From Phycisphaerales bacterium (GTDB taxonomy: Bacteria > Planctomycetota > Phycisphaerae > Phycisphaerales > UBA1924): 5,060 nucleotides of DNA. The DNA lies in the NCBI GenBank assembly GCA_020054055.1, contig JAGVLZ010000210.1, forward strand, positions 1 to 5,060, read 5' to 3'. The first letter of the stretch is position 1, and each line of letters starts with the position of its first letter. Positions 1 to 4,962 of the stretch are shown in pieces. The notes beneath the pieces are model-generated. The model ran no database searches, was not told where the DNA came from, and worked only from the letters and a program-made list of their open reading frames with translations. The position numbers and the translations under genes are program-made.

Positions 1-2
1 CC

Positions 3-59
3 GACCGCTGCCGGACGCGGGGCTGCGCTGCGCTCCGCCCCGCGTCCGGCAGCACGGTC
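3..59. repeat. Long GC-rich inverted repeat (hairpin)
   Basis: Positions 7-22 pair perfectly with 38-53 (16 bp, core CCGGACGCGGGG / CCCCGCGTCCGG) around a 15-nt loop at 23-37. A further 4 bp (3-6 with 56-59) pair after a 2-nt bulge at 54-55. No T-run follows on the plus side, and on the minus side the window ends, so a Rho-independent terminator for the minus-strand gene ending at 167 can be neither confirmed nor excluded. A dispersed palindromic repeat is the other reading. Confidence 0.7.
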
Positions 60-96
60 TATTGAACACGATTTCATCTGATTTGGGAACATACAA

Positions 97-122
97 GAAC
101 ACAGAGGGGCACGGAGGAAGAC
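97..122 (+). repeat. Degenerate purine-rich repeat, copy A
   Basis: This 26-nt stretch (begins GAACACAG, ends CGGAGGAAGAC) matches positions 1328-1353 at 22 of 26 bases in the same orientation, and resembles the reverse complement of 1428-1448. It lies in the 166-bp gene-free stretch downstream of the yellow-family gene. Similar 'cacggagg...cacagagg' sequences are common dispersed intergenic repeats in planctomycetes and related bacteria; assigning it to that class is from memory. Confidence 0.6.
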
Positions 123-166
123 ATTGATTGGGTGTAAGGCCCAAGGCTCCCGCCTCAAGCCGCTCC

Positions 167-1300
167 TCACCGCCCGTATTGGCTCAACCTGAACAACCGG
201 TACGGCGTCATCGGCATCATCCCATCCCTGTTGAACCATGCCGTGCGGTGGATCTGGGCCGACGTCACATACAGCGAGTTGTCGGGACCGAATGCGAACG
301 AATCCGGCCATGACAGGCGCGGATCGGTGACGTACGTCATCAACGTCCCGTCCCGCGAGCGCACCACGATCGCATCGTGCTCGAAGTCGGAGAAGTAGAG
401 GTTGCCGCGGGCGTCGATCTCCATGCCGTCGGTGGCGACGGTGGTGCCGACGCGCTCCACGGCCGCGGCGATCCGATCTTCCGTCGCGTCGAAATCCCCA
501 AGCACGCTGGTCGGGATGCGGTAGAGCGTCCGCGACGTCAGCGCCTGCCAGTGGAGGTAGCCGTGGATCATGTCGAGGGCGATCCCGTCCGAGTGCACCT
601 GCGGCACCTTCCCCTCGTTCGGTCCGCCCGCAAACCGCAGTTCCTTCCCTTCGCACATCAGCACGACATCCGGCTCCGCCATCGTCGAGGGATGCCCCGT
701 CAGCACGCGCCGGTAGATGCCCGTCGAGATATCCAGCACCACCAGCCCGCCCAGTGACGAATCGGTGATGTACGCGCGATCCGCATCCGTGTCGATGCGG
801 ACATCGTTCAGGTACGCGCCGGGGGGCGCGCCATCGTTGTCGAAGAAGAAGGAGCGCGTCTCCGCGTTGGTCGAAAGATCGAAGCGCACGAGTTTCGGCC
901 GCGCGTTCGAGGTGATCCCCTGCATCCGCGGCGCCGCGGTGTCGAGCACCCAGAGGCGGTCGTGATCGTCCACATACACCGCCTGCACGCAGACGAAGTG
1001 GTCGGGGGCCATGCCGGAGCGGATCGGCTGATCGACCGTCCATGCGTTCCACGCCTCATCGGGGTAAGGCCAGTAGTTGCCGGACTCGGGGTCCACCTCC
1101 GCGACGTGGATGCGGTGGCCATCGTGCCAGTTGGGGAACGAGACGAAGACCCGCCCGGTCTTGGACAAGGCGACGCCCGTCACTTGGTCCTGCTCGAACC
1201 TCGCCACCTCCGTCAACTCGATCGTCGACGGCGGCGCAGGCCGCGGCGAATAGGTGCAGGAGGTCAGCAGGGCGAACGAGGCGAGTGCGATTCGTTTCAT
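167..1300 (-). CDS. Yellow/major royal jelly protein (MRJP)-family lipoprotein
   Basis: A 377-residue secreted lipoprotein of the yellow/MRJP family, a six-bladed beta-propeller fold. The N-terminus is a lipoprotein signal peptide: MKR, a hydrophobic stretch, then lipobox LTSC with Cys15 as the lipidated residue, so it should be membrane-anchored outside the cytoplasm. Family-like stretches follow in order: VQAVYVDDHDRLWVLDT (about 105-121), AYITDSSLGGLVVLD (about 176-190), SDGIALDMIHGYLHW (about 237-251) with TLYRIPTSVL behind it, DGMEIDARGNLYFSD (about 291-305) and WPDSFAFGPDNSLYVTS (about 331-347). The Met at 1300 is chosen because it opens the signal peptide. An in-frame Met at 1333 and two GTGs at 1307-1312 lie upstream, but the 11 extra residues overlap repeat sequence. 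The ribosome site is weak (GGTGAC). Substrate is unknown: bacterial members are little studied, and insect members bind amines or act on dopachrome. A generic SMP-30/NHL propeller is the alternative, but the RLWVLD and LYRIPTSVL blocks favour yellow/MRJP. Confidence 0.88.
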   Translation of the reverse strand: MKRIALASFALLTSCTYSPRPAPPSTIELTEVARFEQDQVTGVALSKTGRVFVSFPNWHDGHRIHVAEVDPESGNYWPYPDEAWNAWTVDQPIRSGMAPDHFVCVQAVYVDDHDRLWVLDTAAPRMQGITSNARPKLVRFDLSTNAETRSFFFDNDGAPPGAYLNDVRIDTDADRAYITDSSLGGLVVLDISTGIYRRVLTGHPSTMAEPDVVLMCEGKELRFAGGPNEGKVPQVHSDGIALDMIHGYLHWQALTSRTLYRIPTSVLGDFDATEDRIAAAVERVGTTVATDGMEIDARGNLYFSDFEHDAIVVRSRDGTLMTYVTDPRLSWPDSFAFGPDNSLYVTSAQIHRTAWFNRDGMMPMTPYRLFRLSQYGR

Positions 1301-1313
1301 GTGTGTCACCACG

Positions 1314-1403
1314 AAGGCAAAGACTTTGAACACAGTGGAAGACGGAGGAAGACAGAGAAGCGGGGCTCAGACGGAAAGAATACAAAGAACAACTCTTTGC
1401 CTT
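1314..1403. repeat. Inverted repeat in repeat-filled intergenic gap
   Basis: AAGGCAAAG at 1314-1322 is exactly complementary to CTTTGCCTT at 1395-1403. The arms bracket repeat copy B, and the oppositely oriented copy C follows. The 1301-1469 gap holds no gene: apart from these repeats I see only a weak terminator-like palindrome near 1456-1475. Confidence 0.45.
1328..1353 (+). repeat. Degenerate purine-rich repeat, copy B
   Basis: This stretch matches copy A (97-122) at 22 of 26 bases in the same orientation, so the two copies form direct repeats flanking the yellow-family gene. The similarity fades on both sides, although the following CAGAGAAG continues the purine-rich style. It sits just upstream of that gene's start and overlaps the upstream in-frame Met at 1333. 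Confidence 0.6.
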
Positions 1404-1427
1404 GGCACAACCTCTTCCCTCCGTTTG

Positions 1428-1448
1428 CCTCTGTCTCCCTCTGTGCTC
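1428..1448 (-). repeat. Degenerate purine-rich repeat, copy C (inverted)
   Basis: Read on the minus strand this begins GAGCACAGAGGGAGACAGAGG and matches the first 21 bases of copy A at 17 positions. It continues as similar purine-rich sequence to about 1411. Its orientation is opposite to copies A and B. Confidence 0.5.
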
Positions 1449-1475
1449 AAAAACGTATTGTTCGATCGATCAATA
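1449..1475 (-). terminator. Possible weak terminator of the aldo/keto reductase gene
   Basis: A near-palindrome at 1456-1475 (TATTG, mismatch, TCGATCGA, mismatch, CAATA) overlaps the aldo/keto reductase stop codon. On the minus strand it is followed after CG by TTTTT (1450-1454). Position and U-run fit a Rho-independent terminator, but the stem is AU-rich and interrupted, so it would be weak. Confidence 0.35.
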
Positions 1476-2564
1476 CCGCTCCGCATCGTTCTTCGGGGCC
1501 AGCGGCCAGGGCTCGCTCGCACGCCCGTTGATCGTCGTGCCCCCCTGCATGACCGAGAGCGTCCGCTCCAGGAACTCGTGCGGGAAGTTCAGTTGCGGCT
1601 TGCTCACCTCGTCGAGCGACGCCATGTGCGCCGCCGTCAGCGGCACGCCGAGCGCCCCGAGATTGTCCTTCAGTTGCTCCATCGTCCGCGCGCCGATGAT
1701 CGACGACACGACCCCCGGCTTCTCCTGCAACCACGCGAGCGCCACCTGCGCCGGGGTCGCGCCGGTCTCCTTCCCGATCGCGACCAGCCGATCGACGATC
1801 GAGTACCCCTTTTCCGTGAGGCGATTCGCAACCCACTCGCCGCGTCCGATGTTCGCCTTGCCCGCGTTCTCGCGCGTGTACTTGCCGGAGAGCGCCCCCC
1901 CCGCCAGCGGCGACCACGGCGTCACCCCCATCCCCATCTCCAGCGCCATCGGCATGAGTTCGCCTTCGACGGTGCGTTCGAGCAGCGAGTACTCGATCTG
2001 CAGCGCGATGACGGGCGACCAGCCGTGCTGGGCCGCAAGTGTCTGCGCCTGTGCGCACTTCCACGCCGGAGTGTCGGAGAAGCCGACGTAGCGCACCTTC
2101 CCCGAGCCGACCAGGTCGTCGAGGCCGCGGATCGACTCCTCCATCGGCGTGAAGCGGTCCCACGCGTGCATCCAGTAGAGGTCGATGTAGTCGGTCTGGA
2201 GCCTGCGCAGGGATTCCTCGCACGCCGACATCATGTTCTTCCGCCCGCCGCCGCCGGCGTTCGGATCGCCGGTGTGGAGATTGCCGAAGAACTTGGTGGC
2301 GATGACAAGCCGATCGCGCTTGGAAGGCGTCCGCCCGACGTGGTCGCCGACAATCTTCTCCGAGTGCCCCCGCGTATAGATGTTTGCGGTGTCGATGAAG
2401 TTCCCCCCCGCGGCGATGTACGCATCGAGAATCTGCGCGGAGTCCTCCGGCGTCGATCCCCAGCCCCATTCGAGGCCGAAGGTCATCGTGCCGAGGCACA
2501 GGGGCGAAACGCGGAGCCCGGATCGGCCGAGCGAGACGTAATGATTGAGCGCGGTGGGGGGCAT
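1470..2564 (-). CDS. Aldo/keto reductase
   Basis: A 364-residue cytosolic, NAD(P)H-dependent oxidoreductase with a TIM-barrel fold that interconverts carbonyls and alcohols. The classical tetrad is visible: Asp58 and Tyr63 in NFIDTANIY, Lys91 in ATKF, and His133 in YWMHAWD. Cofactor-contacting segments are GFSDTPAW (161-168), LQIEYSLLER (188-197) and, near the C-terminus, SIIGARTMEQLKDNLGAL (288-305). The second of these segments and the W...G...N loop resemble the AKR groups that include potassium-channel beta-like and aryl-alcohol-dehydrogenase-like enzymes. GFSD has Asp where many family members have Asn; I believe this variant is common in this subgroup. Length is slightly above the usual 310-350. 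The Met at 2564 lies shortly before the normal N-terminal motif LGRSGLRVSPLCLGTMTFG. No clear Shine-Dalgarno sequence precedes it. It starts 25 bp after the stop of the Cys/His protein gene, so co-transcription is possible. The substrate cannot be inferred. Confidence 0.95.
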   Translation of the reverse strand: MPPTALNHYVSLGRSGLRVSPLCLGTMTFGLEWGWGSTPEDSAQILDAYIAAGGNFIDTANIYTRGHSEKIVGDHVGRTPSKRDRLVIATKFFGNLHTGDPNAGGGGRKNMMSACEESLRRLQTDYIDLYWMHAWDRFTPMEESIRGLDDLVGSGKVRYVGFSDTPAWKCAQAQTLAAQHGWSPVIALQIEYSLLERTVEGELMPMALEMGMGVTPWSPLAGGALSGKYTRENAGKANIGRGEWVANRLTEKGYSIVDRLVAIGKETGATPAQVALAWLQEKPGVVSSIIGARTMEQLKDNLGALGVPLTAAHMASLDEVSKPQLNFPHEFLERTLSVMQGGTTINGRASEPWPLAPKNDAERY

Positions 2565-2589
2565 GGCACCAGAATAACGGCGTGGCGAT

Positions 2590-3360
2590 TCACCTTTTCT
2601 TCACGGTCTCGATACGAACGTGAAGGACATCCAGATCGCCCCATTTCCGGTGCATCCCCGTCACTTCCACCGGCTCGCCCGCGAGCGGGATCAACTCCGC
2701 CGCCATCGGCCCACCGTTCTCATCCGTCAACAAGTAGTACGACGCCATGCCCGCCTCATCCCGCGCCACCAGCATCGGCGGGATTCCCCCCGTGAGGCAC
2801 AAAATCGCGCACGACTTGTGCGTCATCCCTTCGCCCGGCTTCATGACTCCCAGGAAACACTTGGCGTCCACGATCTCGCCCGTCAGCGTGACTTCACCCA
2901 GATCTTCTTCCGGCGGAAAACCGCGCGGGGCCGGATCGGGATGCGTCACGATCGCATCTGGAGAGTCTGCCAGTTCAATGATCCGCCGCCCGTCGCGCTC
3001 CACGCGGTTTCCCAGAATCATCACATGCTTTCCATCAAACGCGGCCGCCCGCTCCGACGCTCCGTGCTTCCCCATCTCAACTAGGAGCGCGACGCCCTCC
3101 TCTCGTGCGTTGATCAACTCCACCATCGGATAGGGCTTGGCGCGGAGCACGCCGTCCCAGAGTCGAAAGAAACCTGAGTCCGGCCCCTCCTCCCACACCG
3201 CCCGCCCCGGATCGCGCTGCGTCCACGCCACCCCCATCGCAACAAACACCATCACCCACAGCGTCACCGGCACAGCGACACGCAGGAACCTCGAATGCCC
3301 CCACGGCACGGACAGATAGCCCACGTAGAACTCATCCGAGTTGGATGCCCGCTTCGTCAT
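2590..3360 (-). CDS. Membrane-anchored protein with extracytoplasmic Cys/His domain, function unknown
   Basis: This 256-residue protein is not a named family I can identify. Residues 1-27 are polar with basic residues before the helix (SRFLR). One membrane helix lies at about 28-46 (VAVPVTLWVMVFVAMGVAW), giving a likely N-in, C-out anchor. Outside are two small beta-rich segments: about 76-135, with the strand FDGKHVMILGNRV; and about 155-252, with LTGEIVDAKCFLG at one end and EPVEVTGMHRKWGDLDVLHVRIE at the other. These could be OB-like folds (inference). The second carries Cys168, His181, Cys184 and Cys188, the last two as CAILC followed by LTGGIPP, which suggests binding of a metal or heme or a redox disulphide. 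It begins one base after the Rieske protein stop (TGAGATG), with a good GAGGAG ribosome site at 3365-3370, so its translation is probably coupled. The context suggests a partner or electron acceptor of the reductase. Confidence 0.85.
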   Translation of the reverse strand: MTKRASNSDEFYVGYLSVPWGHSRFLRVAVPVTLWVMVFVAMGVAWTQRDPGRAVWEEGPDSGFFRLWDGVLRAKPYPMVELINAREEGVALLVEMGKHGASERAAAFDGKHVMILGNRVERDGRRIIELADSPDAIVTHPDPAPRGFPPEEDLGEVTLTGEIVDAKCFLGVMKPGEGMTHKSCAILCLTGGIPPMLVARDEAGMASYYLLTDENGGPMAAELIPLAGEPVEVTGMHRKWGDLDVLHVRIETVKKR

Positions 3361-3361
3361 C

Positions 3362-4417
3362 TCACTCCTCGCCCACCCGCGCCGGCTCCACGCGCGTCCC
3401 CGGCGCGAGCGCCTCCGGGTTCAGCATCACGCGCGACCCCTGCACGCGCACCTGATAGGTATGAATCTTCTCCGTGAACGGCGGCGGCGAGCACCCGTCC
3501 TCCGCCCGGTACTGATAGCCGTGCCAAGGGCAGGTGATGCAGCCATCCACGATCTTCCCCTCCCCCAGCGGCCCCCCTTGGTGCGCGCACACGTTCGTCA
3601 CCGCGGAGATCGACCCGCCGTTCCGGAAGATGGCGATGCGCTCGCTTCCTTTCAGACACACGACCCGTGCGCGGCTCTCGGGGATGTCATCGACGGCGCA
3701 CGCGTCGATCCACTGGGGGTGCGGCTCGCGGCTTGCGGCTTGCGATGTCGCGATTCGACGCTCCATCACCGACGCCGCGATGTGCAACGACGCGACGAGC
3801 GCGATCCCCGCGCCGACCAGCAGCGTTGGCACGATGGTTGATTGATCGCGCAGGAATCCGAGCGTCACATGCATCACCAGTGCCGCGTACGCGAAGTAGA
3901 CCAGCAGGTGCAGCCGCTTCCACGACGCCGCGGAAAGATTCGCCAGCCAGAAATCGTGGCTTGTCGCCGCCATCAGAAACAGGATTACCAGCCCCATCAG
4001 CCCGAACCACTCGAACGGCCACTCCCCGGGCACGAGGGACCCATACCCGCTCAGCATCGCCAGGAGCGGATTCCGCACCCCGAACCCGCCGTAGTACCCG
4101 ATCGAAACCGCCGCGTGCGCCAGCCCGAGGCAGAATACCGTCACCCCCATGTGCCGCCGGTTGTAGAGCAGCGCCGCGAAGCGCCGATCCAGGCGCGCCA
4201 ACGGCCCGATGCACAGGACCATATGCAGCAGCACAAACGCCGCCGTTCCCAGCCCCCGGACGATCAGCACCTCATCGCTCAAGTTTCCCGGGGGCGGGAA
4301 CGCGACCTTCCCGACCACCACAAACGTCGCGATGTACAGCGCCACCGCGCCGACGAGCGCCCCGTCGTACACCTTCTTGTGCCTGTTCCAGTGAACCCAG
4401 GTATAGGAAGCGCTCAT
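3362..4417 (-). CDS. Ferric-reductase-like heme membrane protein fused to a Rieske [2Fe-2S] domain
   Basis: A 351-residue fusion. The N-terminal part has six predicted membrane helices at about 17-36, 50-71, 91-109, 135-152, 169-187 and 196-216, as in the ferric reductase-like/MsrQ (YedZ) group. Candidate heme-ligand histidines lie in the helices: His65, His101, His170 and His183. After a linker (about 218-238) comes a Rieske domain with CAH (Cys277, His279) and CPWH (Cys296, His299), separated by 16 residues; these ligate a [2Fe-2S] cluster. Basic residues (NRHKK, ARLDRR..NRRH, MERR) predict N-in and C-in, putting the Rieske domain in the cytosol. The role is probably to pass electrons across the membrane; donor and acceptor are unknown. 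The Met at 4417 is chosen because it overlaps the upstream stop as ATGA. The reading frame is open to a Met at 4486, but that would overlap the preceding gene by about 70 bases. MsrQ itself has no Rieske domain, so this is not called msrQ. Confidence 0.93.
   Translation of the reverse strand: MSASYTWVHWNRHKKVYDGALVGAVALYIATFVVVGKVAFPPPGNLSDEVLIVRGLGTAAFVLLHMVLCIGPLARLDRRFAALLYNRRHMGVTVFCLGLAHAAVSIGYYGGFGVRNPLLAMLSGYGSLVPGEWPFEWFGLMGLVILFLMAATSHDFWLANLSAASWKRLHLLVYFAYAALVMHVTLGFLRDQSTIVPTLLVGAGIALVASLHIAASVMERRIATSQAASREPHPQWIDACAVDDIPESRARVVCLKGSERIAIFRNGGSISAVTNVCAHQGGPLGEGKIVDGCITCPWHGYQYRAEDGCSPPPFTEKIHTYQVRVQGSRVMLNPEALAPGTRVEPARVGEE
3365..3370 (-). promoter_or_regulatory. Ribosome binding site of the Cys/His membrane protein
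   Basis: GAGGAG on the minus strand, 4 nt before the ATG at 3360. It lies within the last codons of the Rieske fusion gene, which fits coupled translation across the TGAGATG junction. Confidence 0.65.
3721..3741. repeat. Heptamer tandem repeat (three units)
   Basis: Three consecutive 7-nt units, GCGGCTC then GCGGCTT twice, followed by a partial GCG. They fall inside the Rieske fusion gene and encode part of the linker between the last membrane helix and the Rieske domain (around SQAASRE). Since 7 is not a multiple of 3, gain or loss of one unit would shift the frame. Confidence 0.6.
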
Positions 4418-4764
4418 GGTGAAGCCCCCCACGGGGGGCGCGAGAGCGCCACGAGCACAAACCACACCAGCAGCACGAACGCCCAATACGCGCCGGAGCC
4501 CATCAGCACGCTGCGCGTCCGTTCGATCCGCGCCAGCCGCGGATCAGCGGGTGCCGGCGGCGGCAACCCGCGCACCCACCGAACCAAGAGCACCGGCCAA
4601 AGCGCCGCCGCTCCAGGAAGGATCAGCAGCCGGAACGACCAAGGCGATCCCGCCGCCGCACGATCGATCCGTTGTACACCCACCGTCACAAACGCCAGCG
4701 CGAACACCGCGCCGATCGCGAGGTAACAGCCGACCATCGACAGGATCAACGGCAGTACGCTCAT
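4414..4764 (-). CDS. Small three-helix membrane protein, function unknown
   Basis: A 116-residue protein with hydrophobic segments at about 5-28, 45-63 and 91-108. A conserved-looking block GVQRIDRAAAGSPWSFRLLILPGAAALWPVLLVRW spans 29-63, and a basic loop (RLARIERTR) lies before the third helix. I recall similar small proteins beside such reductases in planctomycete-like genomes, but cannot name the family. The Met at 4764 starts directly before the first helix. A longer in-frame start at 4824 would add 20 polar residues (DEEASNAAAF...) and is less likely. No convincing ribosome site is seen before either. Its stop overlaps the next start by 4 bp (ATGA), so it is the first gene of the module and probably an assembly or membrane partner of the heme/Rieske protein (inference). 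Confidence 0.82.
   Translation of the reverse strand: MSVLPLILSMVGCYLAIGAVFALAFVTVGVQRIDRAAAGSPWSFRLLILPGAAALWPVLLVRWVRGLPPPAPADPRLARIERTRSVLMGSGAYWAFVLLVWFVLVALSRPPWGASP
4424..4439 (-). promoter_or_regulatory. GC hairpin just before the heme/Rieske start codon
   Basis: GCCCCC (4424-4429) pairs with GGGGGC (4434-4439) around a CACG loop. In the transcript the 3' arm ends 6 nt before the ATG at 4417, where a ribosome site would normally sit. The hairpin is within the last codons of the upstream gene. Ribosomes finishing that gene would melt it, which fits translational coupling (inference). Confidence 0.4.
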
Positions 4765-4804
4765 CGTGTGCGAACAATAACCCGAATGGGAAAACGCCGC
4801 GGCG

Positions 4805-4824
4805 TTGGATGCTTCTTCATCCAA
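4805..4824. repeat. Small inverted repeat in the divergent intergenic region
   Basis: TTGGATG (4805-4811) pairs with CATCCAA (4818-4824) around a 6-nt loop CTTCTT. It is the first of four hairpins in the 198-bp gene-free region between the minus-strand unit and the plus-strand murD-like gene. Confidence 0.5.
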
Positions 4825-4862
4825 TCGGTTTCACGCGGCCGATCCATACAATCCGCCTTCAG

Positions 4863-4875
4863 CCCGCGGAGCGGG
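4863..4875. repeat. Small GC inverted repeat
   Basis: CCCGC (4863-4867) pairs with GCGGG (4871-4875) around a GGA loop. It lies 13 nt before the stronger palindrome at 4889-4907. Confidence 0.45.
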
Positions 4876-4888
4876 TGCCGGTCCATTG

Positions 4889-4907
4889 CCCCGGGCGCAG
4901 CCCGGGG
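4889..4907. repeat. CCCCGGGC palindrome (dispersed-repeat type)
   Basis: CCCCGGGC (4889-4896) pairs perfectly with GCCCGGGG (4900-4907) around a GCA loop. Palindromes of this exact style recur between genes in planctomycete and verrucomicrobial genomes, to my knowledge, so a REP-like repeat is the likeliest explanation. Confidence 0.6.
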
Positions 4908-4933
4908 ATTACGGGCATGAGAAATATCTGAGA

Positions 4934-4948
4934 GCCCCCAAAGGGGGC
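4934..4948. repeat. Hairpin directly before the murD ribosome site
   Basis: GCCCCC (4934-4939) pairs with GGGGGC (4943-4948) around AAA. On the plus strand it is immediately followed by the GAAGG ribosome site of the murD-like gene. No T-run follows, so it is not a terminator in that direction. Confidence 0.5.
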
Positions 4949-4953
4949 GAAGG
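4949..4953 (+). promoter_or_regulatory. Ribosome binding site deciding the TTG start of murD
   Basis: GAAGG at 4949-4953 lies 9 nt before the TTG at 4963. An in-frame TAA at 4954-4956 rules out any start further upstream. Confidence 0.6.
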
Positions 4954-4962
4954 TAACTCTTC

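Noticed and set aside
97..1448. A CRISPR array or insertion sequence built from the purine-rich repeats.
   Set aside because: Only three degenerate copies in mixed orientation and uneven spacing; no spacer pattern, transposase or target-site duplication is seen.
1447..2499. A 350-codon minus-strand frame offset from the aldo/keto reductase.
   Set aside because: Low-complexity Arg/Gly/Ala translation, a frame shadow of the real gene.
1254..2795. A 513-codon open frame on the plus strand across the aldo/keto reductase.
   Set aside because: Arg/Pro/His-rich translation without recognisable motifs; it is antisense to a clear aldo/keto reductase with its full catalytic tetrad.
3362..4486. A longer heme/Rieske protein starting at 4486.
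   Set aside because: The extra 23 residues would overlap the upstream gene by about 70 bases, while the Met at 4417 gives a standard ATGA overlap directly before the first polar and helix segments.
3842..4726. A 294-codon plus-strand frame opposite the heme/Rieske and small membrane genes.
   Set aside because: Translation dominated by Arg, Gln, Pro and His without motifs; the opposite strand has clear membrane helices and Rieske ligands.
4847..4852. TACAAT as a possible -10 box for murD.
   Set aside because: No acceptable -35 box at 16-18 bp upstream, and host sigma-factor preferences are unknown.
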